Assembly (NCBI GenBank): GCA_963763485.1
Contig: CAVXOW010000005.1
Location: 1,116,001 to 1,180,000, forward strand
Reading direction: 5' to 3'
Length of the DNA stretch: 64,000 bases
DNA from: CAWCKS01 sp963763485
GTDB taxonomy: Bacteria > Pseudomonadota > Alphaproteobacteria > Rhizobiales > Xanthobacteraceae
The notes under the pieces are model-generated. The model saw only the letters and a program-made list of their open reading frames with translations. It was not told the DNA's origin and ran no database searches. Both the position numbers and the translations under genes were made by a program. Shown here in pieces: positions 1 through 6,787 of the stretch (positions are counted from its first letter, which is position 1; the number at the start of each line of letters is the position of its first letter).

Positions 1-1
1 G

Positions 2-82
2 ATTTCGACGGCGGCGCGCCATGTGCATGACGTTCTGTTGGACTTGGTGACTGCGTCGTCACCATTTATCTCATCGCAGTAA
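2..82 (+). CDS. Possible C-terminal end of a gene entering from the left
   Basis: An open frame runs from the window edge to a TAA at 80-82 and encodes about 26 residues without a recognisable motif. It is reported only because it is open to the edge; it may be chance. No function can be given. Confidence 0.15.
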   Translation: MSTAARHVHDVLLDLVTASSPFISSQ

Positions 83-201
83 GCGCGATGGGGTTCAGCG
101 ACGTCTGCCATTTCATAAGCCAAAGCCACCCTGGCAGCGGCCGAATGCCCGCTGGATTGTGGTTCAGGTTGCTTTCAACAATGTCTTATCAGCCGGAAGA
201 A

Positions 202-951
202 TTATCTTGCGCTCGCGCGCTTCCGGCGTTTTGGCGGCGCTCCGAGCAGACGATCGAACTCCTTTTTTGAAACGCCGTAGCATTCGCAGGAGCGGCGGAT
301 CAGCTCACCGCGATTGAGGATTGTGACATTGCCACGACTGTAGCGGATGAGGCCGGCCCGCTGCAGGGCGCCCGCCGCGGCCGTCACGCCCGTCCGCTGT
401 ACCCCCAACATCATGGCCAGGAATTCCTGGGTGAGCAAAAACTCATCCGCGTGCATGCGGTCATGCGTCATCAGCAGCCAGCGGCAGCATCGCTGCTCTA
501 GCGAATGAAAATGATTGCACGCCGCGGACTGCGCGACCTGGTTGAAGAAGGCGTGAGCGTAGCGGAGCATCACCGCACGCATCGAAGCGCTGCGCGCCAG
601 TTCTCTTTTGAACAGGGTGGCCGTCATCCTCAGGCCAGCGCCTGGCACCTGGACGTAAACGCTGGTCGGCGCCCTGTCGTCACCCAACACGAGGGGAAAG
701 CCGACGATCCCCTCGTTGCCGATCGTTCCGACCTCGGCTGCCTGGCCGTTCGCCATGGTATTCACTAGCGACCCGACGCCGGCTTCGATGAAATAGACAA
801 AACCGATGGACTTGCTCGCTTTGTAGAGGGATTGCCGGTACTTCAGCGGAATACGATGAAGATGCGGTTGCAGCCGCTCGTAATCCCTGCGCGGCAACAA
901 AGTCAGCAAGCGGTTGCTGGGTTGAATCTCAGTTTTGCGGATAGTCGCCAT
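202..951 (-). CDS. Crp/Fnr-family transcriptional regulator
   Basis: About 249 residues with a cNMP-binding-like beta-roll in the first 130 residues and a winged helix-turn-helix near residues 170-225 (LLTQEFLAMMLGVQRTGVT). The ATG at 951 is preferred over the one at 960 because a GGGAGG lies 9 bases before 951 but directly abuts 960. Family knowledge: FNR and FixK read TTGAT with Glu, Ser and Arg in the recognition helix. Here the aligned residues appear to be Thr, Thr and Ala, and there is no N-terminal Fe-S cysteine cluster. It therefore probably does not read the many TTGA-N6-TCAA boxes in this window. Similar orphan Crp-like regulators are numerous in Bradyrhizobium. Effector unknown. 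Confidence 0.85.
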   Translation of the reverse strand: MATIRKTEIQPSNRLLTLLPRRDYERLQPHLHRIPLKYRQSLYKASKSIGFVYFIEAGVGSLVNTMANGQAAEVGTIGNEGIVGFPLVLGDDRAPTSVYVQVPGAGLRMTATLFKRELARSASMRAVMLRYAHAFFNQVAQSAACNHFHSLEQRCCRWLLMTHDRMHADEFLLTQEFLAMMLGVQRTGVTAAAGALQRAGLIRYSRGNVTILNRGELIRRSCECYGVSKKEFDRLLGAPPKRRKRASAR

Positions 952-966
952 TTCAACCATCCTCCC

Positions 967-1001
967 GATGGGCTGATCCGACGATCCCCGGATCGCCCAT
1001 C
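967..1001 (-). terminator. Hairpin between the His-rich gene and the crp-like gene
   Basis: GATGGGC-T-GATCCG pairs with CGGATC-GCCCATC around an 8-base loop: 13 base pairs with one bulge. It lies directly downstream of the gene ending at 1010. No T-run follows, so termination is an inference; it could also attenuate or protect the mRNA. Confidence 0.4.
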
Positions 1002-1009
1002 ACACCCGG

Positions 1010-1279
1010 CTAATGATAGTCATGGCGATGATGAGAATAATCATGGTGGTGGTGATGGTAACGGTGCCCGCTCACTCTCAACACGCCCCTGGCGCCGCCA
1101 ACGACACCACCGGTCACACCGCCGACCACCGCACCAGCAGCTGCTCCGACTGGACCGGCTACGCGCCCACCCTCAGCTGCGCCTCGCTCACCACCGCGTA
1201 CAATACCTTGGGCTTGTGCGATGAAAGGCATCGAAAGGATGGCAAGAGCGCCAGCAACTAAGATAAATCGGGCTTTCAT
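1010..1279 (-). CDS. Small secreted glycine-rich protein with histidine-rich tail
   Basis: About 89 residues. A clear signal peptide (Lys/Arg start, hydrophobic core, Ala-Gln-Ala cleavage site near residue 24) is followed by a glycine/alanine/valine-rich stretch resembling glycine-zipper proteins. The tail has runs of His with Asp and Tyr. The ATG at 1279 is chosen because GGAGG sits six bases upstream. A FixK-type box lies at 1400-1413 and a perfect 16-bp palindrome at 1379-1394, both upstream. The tail could bind metal ions (Ni, Zn or Cu) in the periplasm, but this is inference; no family function is known to me. Confidence 0.7.
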   Translation of the reverse strand: MKARFILVAGALAILSMPFIAQAQGIVRGGERGAAEGGRVAGPVGAAAGAVVGGVTGGVVGGARGVLRVSGHRYHHHHHDYSHHRHDYH

Positions 1280-1378
1280 GAGCAACCTCCATGGTGCAAA
1301 GGGAAAGTTTGAACACGTTGCAGCGGCAACGGTTGGAGCGCCTTAATCTGCCGCAAGACTGAGCGCAGGTACACACAA

Positions 1379-1394
1379 TGTCTGATATCAGACA
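1379..1394. promoter_or_regulatory. Perfect 16-bp palindrome, possible operator
   Basis: TGTCTGATATCAGACA is fully self-complementary and sits between a FixK-type box (1400-1413) and the gene starting at 1279. If the box activates from about -41, the palindrome would lie close to -20, a classic repressor position. The binding protein is unknown. Confidence 0.45.
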
Positions 1395-1399
1395 TCTCT

Positions 1400-1413
1400 T
1401 TGATTTTTCTCAA
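1400..1413. promoter_or_regulatory. FixK/FNR-type box
   Basis: TTGATTTTTCTCAA fits TTGA-N6-TCAA. Its centre is about 127 bp upstream of the His-rich protein gene (minus strand). Confidence 0.7.
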
Positions 1414-1618
1414 TTGGGTCTGCACTTAATCACCTGATATTTGCAAGGATGCATTGGGCTTGGAATTTGAGGCTCGGCGGGTGTGCAAATCCTCTTCAAA
1501 CCAACGCGTCAGCGGATCAATTGCTCAGGCTAAGAATGATGGTCGCGCCAGCGTCGCAACCCCATACTCCCGATGAAGGCTTCAATCGCAGATGAATTGG
1601 ATCATGGTGGAAGTGCAG
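1414..1618. other. Non-coding stretch before a small ORF
   Basis: The whole gene-free span is 1280-1618. Beyond the palindrome and FixK-type box listed separately, I see no credible gene or hairpin here. Confidence 0.4.
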
Positions 1619-1792
1619 ATGAATTTGATCGTCCTACTCTGGGCGTTGATCGTTCTCGCTCTGATCGCGATGTCTGCCTATGCGTGGCGTGATACGCTCA
1701 AGATCGAATGGACTGTACGACCGCATGTCGACGACATTCCGTTTCGGCCTAATCACTATCGTCACAGTGACGACGATCATCATCAGCGTTGA
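1619..1792 (+). CDS. Small single-pass membrane protein (hypothetical)
   Basis: 57 residues: one hydrophobic helix at about residues 2-25 (leucine, isoleucine and alanine rich), then a polar tail ending in alternating Asp and His. The ATG at 1619 has a GGTGGAAG about five bases upstream; a longer version from 1592 is possible. No homologue recognised. The Asp/His tail recalls the secreted protein at 1010-1279, but this may be coincidence. Confidence 0.4.
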   Translation: MNLIVLLWALIVLALIAMSAYAWRDTLKIEWTVRPHVDDIPFRPNHYRHSDDDHHQR

Positions 1793-2071
1793 CTGGCACG
1801 ACGCTAGCTCCACCATTTTCAATGGGGAGCCTACCCAATGACACACGGCAATGTTGTCGAAGGGCGAATTGATCGAGGGCGCCTCCGCGATGACGGGGGA
1901 CATCAAAGGTCTGACGGTTGAGCAAATTGTGCGGCTGATGAGGGTGACGCAATTGTCACCGATCTCTGCTTGAATGAGAACGAGCGCCGCGACGAGCTAA
2001 GACATCACGTCAGGCGCTACGTTCATTCGCATTGGTAAAAAGCGCAGGGTCGCCCCAACGTTCCGCCTCGC

Positions 2072-2485
2072 CTACGCTTGGTAGCGATCTTTGATCCGAT
2101 TTTTGTTGAGTGCGCGAGAGAATGCTAACCGCGCCATGGATACGTATGGCTCACCATGTGTGGCCGCCTGAGATAGGATGCCTGTCGCGGTGCGCCATTC
2201 GATACGTTCGCGGTCGAGTTTGCGCAGCTCGAGTATGTATCCTCGCGCCTCTGCCAACGTCCGAAGCGGAGCACGACCGGCTAGTTTGATCGGTTCATCA
2301 AAACGGGTAAACCAAGGCCATCGATTGCGCTCTGGCTTCCGCTGCGCGCGTTCGAAGTATGCAACGAGGTCGCGCAGCCATTGCACCTCGCGATACTGCT
2401 CGGTCAGATCGGGCCTTTTGTTCCCGGGCTTTCTAATTTTCCTTTTAGGCTTGAGAGTTGCTTTCGGCGATTTGGTCGACTTCAT
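2072..2485 (-). CDS. Hypothetical basic protein
   Basis: 137 residues. It starts with a Lys/Pro-rich basic stretch (about residues 1-25), followed by a mixed charged region with Trp-Pro-Trp near the middle. The ATG at 2485 is preceded by GGGGGGT, a strong ribosome site, so the upstream start at 2524 is not used. The basic N-terminus suggests nucleic-acid binding, but no domain is recognised. Confidence 0.5.
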   Translation of the reverse strand: MKSTKSPKATLKPKRKIRKPGNKRPDLTEQYREVQWLRDLVAYFERAQRKPERNRWPWFTRFDEPIKLAGRAPLRTLAEARGYILELRKLDRERIEWRTATGILSQAATHGEPYVSMARLAFSRALNKNRIKDRYQA

Positions 2486-2958
2486 TTTGACCCCCCAGGG
2501 GCGAGACCGCAGCCTGGTGAGCAAAAGCCGCGGCCTCTGTCACACAATTGAAATCGTGGCTGCTCGATTGGGGACTGTTCAGCCAGCTCTGCGCGACTGT
2601 CAGATTGATATCGCGTCTATTCAACCGAGCAACGGAAATCGCGGTTTAACCTAAAGACGACAGAGCCTGCAGTAAGACAGCTACGTTGCGCCTTCTGACC
2701 CGAAACTACATCGTTGAATGGGAGTGCTCTCACATCGGGTAGACTGCGACGACAAATGTCATTACTCCGCTTGCCGCGGCGGCGTGAGCGCGGGCAATCA
2801 GTCGATGCACGAAGACTTGAATAGAGCGGTTTGCTCGCAGCGTGGCTCAAACAATGCAATGGCGATGGTTATGATTTCTATCCGGGCCATGAAATCGCGT
2901 GGTCGAGGTTGACGGATAGTGAGGCTGCCCGTTCCCTAGGGTAGCGCTGCGCGCCACG
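2486..2958. other. Gene-free stretch
   Basis: No open frame here has a ribosome site together with a plausible protein composition. I see no operator, clear hairpin or RNA gene. Confidence 0.4.
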
Positions 2959-3192
2959 TCAGACTCGGTCCTTCGATCCGGGAAGATGGGACCAGTTGAG
3001 GCCGAGCGCCTCGCATACCTGGCGAATTGTATTTGGGTCGAGATCGCGGCGAGGGCCAACTAGAGGCAGTTCAGCGGTCCGTCCCTCGCGATGGATCGTC
3101 ACAGTTCCGTGACCCTCTCCACGTTGCTCGTGCTGCGTATCGAAGCGACACCCCTGTTCGATGAGCCACTTTCGGAATGTTGCATTTTCCAT
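2959..3192 (-). CDS. HicA-like small protein
   Basis: 77 residues with the layout of HicA/YcfA double-stranded-RNA-binding toxins: an N-terminal RKWLIEQGCRF helix, a histidine-containing strand (GEGHGTVTI) where HicA carries its catalytic His, and a terminal RRDLDPNTIRQVCEALGL matching the family's RKDL..GTLR.I...GL end. Its ATG overlaps the stop of the flavodoxin gene (TGATG), so the two are translated together. No HicB antitoxin is adjacent, which argues for a regulatory or solo role. Assignment rests on motif pattern only. Confidence 0.55.
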   Translation of the reverse strand: MENATFRKWLIEQGCRFDTQHEQRGEGHGTVTIHREGRTAELPLVGPRRDLDPNTIRQVCEALGLNWSHLPGSKDRV

Positions 3193-3692
3193 CAATTCTC
3201 TCCACCGATGCGGCGGGTCTCCAGCACCTCCTCAAACGCCGAAAGTCGCTCGACATAGCTTCCCGACGCCGTATCCCGCGCTGCAATTGCGCAAACGGCG
3301 CGAGGCTTCTTGGCTGTGATGGCCGTCATCTGAGCGAAAGTCCTCTCACTACCGCTGGTTCCGAGGGTGCAGAAGAATGCGACATCCGGCAATCGGCTCG
3401 CGGTCGCCATTAGAAATGCGCGAACCGGGGAGCTCAATGACCAGGCCCAAACCGGCGTGCCAATGACGACCAGGTCGTACGACGAGACGTCGCGTTTGAT
3501 CGGCGCGATTGCGGAAGCACGCTGCCATCTCGCTTCCAGCAACGAACGTATGTAACCGATAACACCAGTCCGGCTGCCTGACTCTTTGATTTCCTCAAAG
3601 TCACATTTGAGGGCCTCGGACAGGGCCTGAGCGATCCTGCGTGTGGTTCCCGACCGCGAATAGAAAACGACAAGGGTTCGTGAGGAACGCAT
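3192..3692 (-). CDS. Flavodoxin-family protein
   Basis: 166 residues. The N-terminus LVVFYSRSGTTRRIAQAL is the FMN phosphate-binding loop of flavodoxins, and YDLVVIGTPVWAWSLSSPVRAFL is the second FMN-contact region. The ATG at 3692 has AGGAA eight bases upstream; the frame extends to 3737 but those residues look non-native. It probably acts as a cytoplasmic electron carrier or FMN-dependent reductase. A FixK-type box is centred about 78 bp upstream, fitting low-oxygen expression. It is followed in overlap by the HicA-like gene. Confidence 0.8.
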   Translation of the reverse strand: MRSSRTLVVFYSRSGTTRRIAQALSEALKCDFEEIKESGSRTGVIGYIRSLLEARWQRASAIAPIKRDVSSYDLVVIGTPVWAWSLSSPVRAFLMATASRLPDVAFFCTLGTSGSERTFAQMTAITAKKPRAVCAIAARDTASGSYVERLSAFEEVLETRRIGGEN

Positions 3693-3763
3693 TGGAACAA
3701 TTCCTGTCACGGCCGACCTGTAACCGGTCACACACATACGTCCCCAATTGCGAGGTGGTAGAA

Positions 3764-3777
3764 TTGACTCAAGTCAA
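3764..3777. promoter_or_regulatory. FixK/FNR-type box
   Basis: TTGACTCAAGTCAA, upstream of the flavodoxin gene (minus strand). The cytochrome c gene begins 202 bp to the right and might also use it. Confidence 0.75.
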
Positions 3778-3978
3778 GCCATGGATCCGGAAGCACCACG
3801 AAAATGCTTTGTGGTCGGCCGCTGGCGTCGCGGTAGTTGATGGTTGCCAGCCGATTCGGTGAACCGGCGAATGGCCTTTGCGACCCTTTTGTTTCCCGCT
3901 GCGCAGCCAAATGTGCGTTGCCGGTCAATCGAACGACGACTGTTTCAAGCTTGGGAAGATGAATTTTGAGGTTACCTT

Positions 3979-4314
3979 ATGAAGCCGCTCGCTCAACAAT
4001 TTGTTCGCGGCGTCGTGCATGCCGCCATCGCTCTAGCTTGTCTCGGCATGCCTTTTAGAGCCGCTGGAGCTCAATCCAATGATCCCCCCGCGATCGCTGC
4101 CATATGCGCGCCCTGCCACGGCATCGATGGCACCGGTGGCGACGTCGAAAAGCCAAATCTCGCGGGACAAAAGAGCATCTATATTCGCGAGCAGCTCTTG
4201 GCTTTTCGCGCTGGCAAACGCAGGCATCCCGAAATGAAATCAATCACGCGAGATCTATCGGATCGGGAGATCGACCAGCTCGTGATCTATTATTCGACGC
4301 TGCCGCCCCGCTGA
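3979..4314 (+). CDS. Class I cytochrome c, periplasmic
   Basis: 111 residues. A signal peptide ends near residue 31 (Ala-Gly-Ala). The haem site is CAPCHG (about residues 43-48) and the distal ligand is the Met in HPEMKSI near residue 85, so a mono-haem, His/Met-ligated cytochrome of about 80 mature residues is expected. It resembles the small c4/c553-type electron carriers that feed terminal oxidases or anaerobic reductases. No oxidase subunit is next to it. Its own promoter is not obvious. Confidence 0.88.
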   Translation: MKPLAQQFVRGVVHAAIALACLGMPFRAAGAQSNDPPAIAAICAPCHGIDGTGGDVEKPNLAGQKSIYIREQLLAFRAGKRRHPEMKSITRDLSDREIDQLVIYYSTLPPR

Positions 4315-4866
4315 CGACGGGCGCTACATCTTTGGTTGCTCCTTCCTCGTAGCGCTTTGCTTTACCGTTCGCCTTGTGGATGAGCGTTGGCCGACAAGCA
4401 TGGAGAAGGCAGCCACCAAAAGATGCGACGGGCGCATCATCGGTCCCCCAATGACGCAAGTGAGGGGGGAAGGTTCCTCTCCCTCCGGGCGAAAGGATTC
4501 GAACTTCAATATTTCATTTTGGCGCCCGGTTCGGAGCAACATCGGGCTTCGGGCGTTCCATCGGAAACAGTACGCAAGTTCGAGCGGTGTGTGGAAAAGC
4601 GGTAGCGCTCCCCCGGCTACCAGTCCTGCGATTTTGCGCGAGATCCCGCGACGTCCTACGCCGGACCACGACGATTGTGCGGCGCTCCAACGCAATGTTT
4701 GATATTCCGTCGTTAAGCGTTGCAAGATTGGGTGAGCAACGCTTTATCGTCAGCAAGCTGCTAGGGGAAGAGGAGCGTCAATTAAGGTCGTTGACGTCCA
4801 CGACAAACCTCAATCCTGCATAGGCCGAACGCGGCCGCCCCACCGACAATTTGATTAGAACCGGCA
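4315..4866. other. Gene-free stretch
   Basis: About 550 bases between convergent genes. Several open frames overlap on both strands, but none has a convincing start or composition. A short frame at 4695-4823 could encode about 42 residues; it is not supported further. Confidence 0.35.
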
Positions 4867-5526
4867 TCAGCTTTTCGGGTAACCCACAGTTTGGGCGAAC
4901 GTAACAAAAAGATCAGGACCGAGCTGCATCGCCTTTGCCAAGCCTTTCAAATCAACGGCGCCACGGAAAACCGACGCGAGACCCTCCGACGCGCAATACA
5001 GATAGACGTTTTGTCCAATAAAGCCGGTGTCGACCGACGCGTACAGGCGGCGGTCTTCCGCAGATATGTCTTGCATTCTTTCGCCGTGAGCCACGTAAAC
5101 GAGATTGAGAGGGGCAGTCGCCACGAAATCCTGCAAGCCAGTCTTGGCGCGAAGATCCGTTTGCAATTGCCGCACCAGCGCGTGGGATTTCGGATCGTAG
5201 AGCCATACCCCGTCCGCCATCACGGCGTAGACATCGATCACCATGACGTGCCGCCAATAGGGCGCTGTGCGGTCACCGGTCGCCGGCCGGTTGATTCCGA
5301 AGGCGGCCCATAGCAGATCGGATAGCACTTGCGGCGGCAGCAGCTGCTCCGCGTATTCCCGCGTCGAGTGCCGCAATTTCAGCGCGTCAATGAGGGGCTT
5401 GCCGCCTGTGCCGCGCGGTGGCGGCAGCGGCACCACTTTCGCATCATCTGCGCCGGCCTGTGATGTCGTTACCGCAGCAGCGGCCAAGGAGAGAATTCCG
5501 GCATTCGCTTGTCGACGAGTCATCAT
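4867..5526 (-). CDS. Nitroreductase-family protein (SagB/ThcOx-like) with signal peptide
   Basis: 219 residues. It starts Met-Met-Thr-Arg-Arg followed by an alanine-rich hydrophobic segment ending near residue 26, which looks like a Tat-type export signal. The body begins with ALKLRHSTREYAEQLLPPQVLSDLLWAAFG, the FMN-binding start of nitroreductases, and continues with GFIGQNVYLYCASEGLASV, the family's dimer/FMN helix. Export of an FMN protein would fit Tat. A FixK-type box is centred 70 bp upstream. Substrate unknown. Confidence 0.8.
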   Translation of the reverse strand: MMTRRQANAGILSLAAAAVTTSQAGADDAKVVPLPPPRGTGGKPLIDALKLRHSTREYAEQLLPPQVLSDLLWAAFGINRPATGDRTAPYWRHVMVIDVYAVMADGVWLYDPKSHALVRQLQTDLRAKTGLQDFVATAPLNLVYVAHGERMQDISAEDRRLYASVDTGFIGQNVYLYCASEGLASVFRGAVDLKGLAKAMQLGPDLFVTFAQTVGYPKS

Positions 5527-5589
5527 GAGGCCCTCGCTGCTTGAGACCGAAAATTTCTAAGAGTCTCAGTCAGGGCAGCGGTTAGAGCG

Positions 5590-5603
5590 TTGATCAAAGT
5601 CAA
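5590..5603. promoter_or_regulatory. FixK/FNR-type box
   Basis: TTGATCAAAGTCAA, centred about 70 bp upstream of the exported nitroreductase gene, leaving room for a transcript start near 5555. Confidence 0.75.
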
Positions 5604-5956
5604 GGGTTCCTGACGACGGGCGCTGCCTCGTTTACTCAGCGGCGCGAACACTTGATCCAGATCATCCTGGAACCGGTCCGGTCGGTTAGACTTTTCAACA
5701 TTCCGATATGGGAACCTGATCAATGGCGCGCGGATCAATTTTCCCTGCACCGCTTCCCGGCGAGATCAATGCGGCACCGGACGCTGGCATCGGAAAGCGC
5801 GGTGACAGCATCCTTGAGCGCTTGAGCAGATGGATAAGAACGGTGTCTGTCAATTCGATGTGCGGCGGCAGGTGATAGTGCACCGAGGCAAGCAGGTCGG
5901 TTTTCGAGCGACAGGGATTTTTGGCATCCCCCGCGGGAAACAGGACCGTTCTGACG
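5604..5956. other. Gene-free stretch
   Basis: Lies between the end of the groEL-lon-usp operon and the nitroreductase promoter. Open frames exist on the minus strand but one would span the FixK-type box and none looks protein-like. No strong terminator hairpin was found. Confidence 0.35.
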
Positions 5957-6787
5957 TTATGAAACTGCCGATCGGACCAGGAGCAGCGGGATCTGCGCCC
6001 GAAGCTCTGAGAGCGAGCGATCGGCGATCGCAAAGCGTTCGCGGTCTGCAATCAGGAGCTTGCCCTTCAAGTTGCGCGACACCGTCGCCAGCGACGACAG
6101 GTCTGCCCCGTGAAACATCGGTTCGGCGACCGTGGTTCGCACACCCGACTGTCTCGCACGCTCGACCAGCCGCGCAAGTTCCTGCGCCGATTGCTCGAGC
6201 GGAATAACCGTCAACCGCTCCTTGGCCGAGGCGGCGATTGCGATCGCGGCCGCGATTGCGGGATCACCGGCGTGCGAGCCGGCAGCGATGATCTGACCCG
6301 ACGTGACGGGATGGGAACTCGGCACGATCAACACCGACGCCGCCGTCCGGAAGATGATGTCCACGAGTTGCCTGAATTGACGTGTGATCCGCTCTAGCGG
6401 ATTCTTTGGATCGATAATGGCGAAGATGTCGTTCGCCCCGGCCTGCAACAAGGTTTCCGCTGCTGATCCTCTGGCAAGCTGAAAGCTGCCGCTGGTGCGG
6501 TGCTGCTCAATGATCTCGCGGAACATCCGCTGCGCTTCCGCCGACATACGCGCCAAGTCGCTTGTCAGTTGGGCCGCTGACAGTGGCTGCCAGCTGCTGG
6601 CGCGAAACTCGCGTGTGTCAGGCAGATCGGCGAGCTGGGATAAACCGGCGTCTTCAAAGAGCGTTCCGACGATGTCGACGCCCAGCTCCTTTGCGAGCCG
6701 AGCCGTCGTTGATACGGCCTGATAATCTCGTGGATTGTGCGGCAGGCCGATGATCACGCGCTTGAAGCCTGGCTCTACGTCAGCCAT
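5957..6787 (-). CDS. Universal stress protein, double-length
   Basis: About 276 residues from the ATG at 6787; the upstream extension in frame lies inside the preceding gene. The N-terminal half starts FKRVIIGLPHNPRDYQAV, a Usp first strand. A second, weaker Usp-like repeat begins near residue 160 (GQIIAAGSHAGDPAIAAAI). Neither half shows the G-x2-G-x9-G-S/T ATP loop, so this is likely a non-ATP-binding tandem Usp. It overlaps the end of the Lon-like gene by eight bases and is the third gene of a groEL/Lon-like/usp operon. Confidence 0.75.
   Translation of the reverse strand: MADVEPGFKRVIIGLPHNPRDYQAVSTTARLAKELGVDIVGTLFEDAGLSQLADLPDTREFRASSWQPLSAAQLTSDLARMSAEAQRMFREIIEQHRTSGSFQLARGSAAETLLQAGANDIFAIIDPKNPLERITRQFRQLVDIIFRTAASVLIVPSSHPVTSGQIIAAGSHAGDPAIAAAIAIAASAKERLTVIPLEQSAQELARLVERARQSGVRTTVAEPMFHGADLSSLATVSRNLKGKLLIADRERFAIADRSLSELRAQIPLLLVRSAVS

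Noticed and set aside
1852..1974. Possible 40-residue ORF after the small membrane protein
   Set aside because: Reads plausibly in part, but no ribosome site or promoter supports it.
3728..3928. Minus-strand ORF of 66 codons between flavodoxin and cytochrome c
   Set aside because: Overlaps the FixK-type box and the flavodoxin upstream region; no ribosome site seen.
4324..4725. Minus-strand ORF of 133 codons in the gap after cytochrome c
   Set aside because: No start signal, unusual composition rich in Arg, Ser and Trp, no neighbour relation.
5523..5750. Minus-strand ORF of 75 codons overlapping the nitroreductase start
   Set aside because: It spans the FixK-type box at 5590 and the likely promoter of the nitroreductase gene; composition not protein-like.
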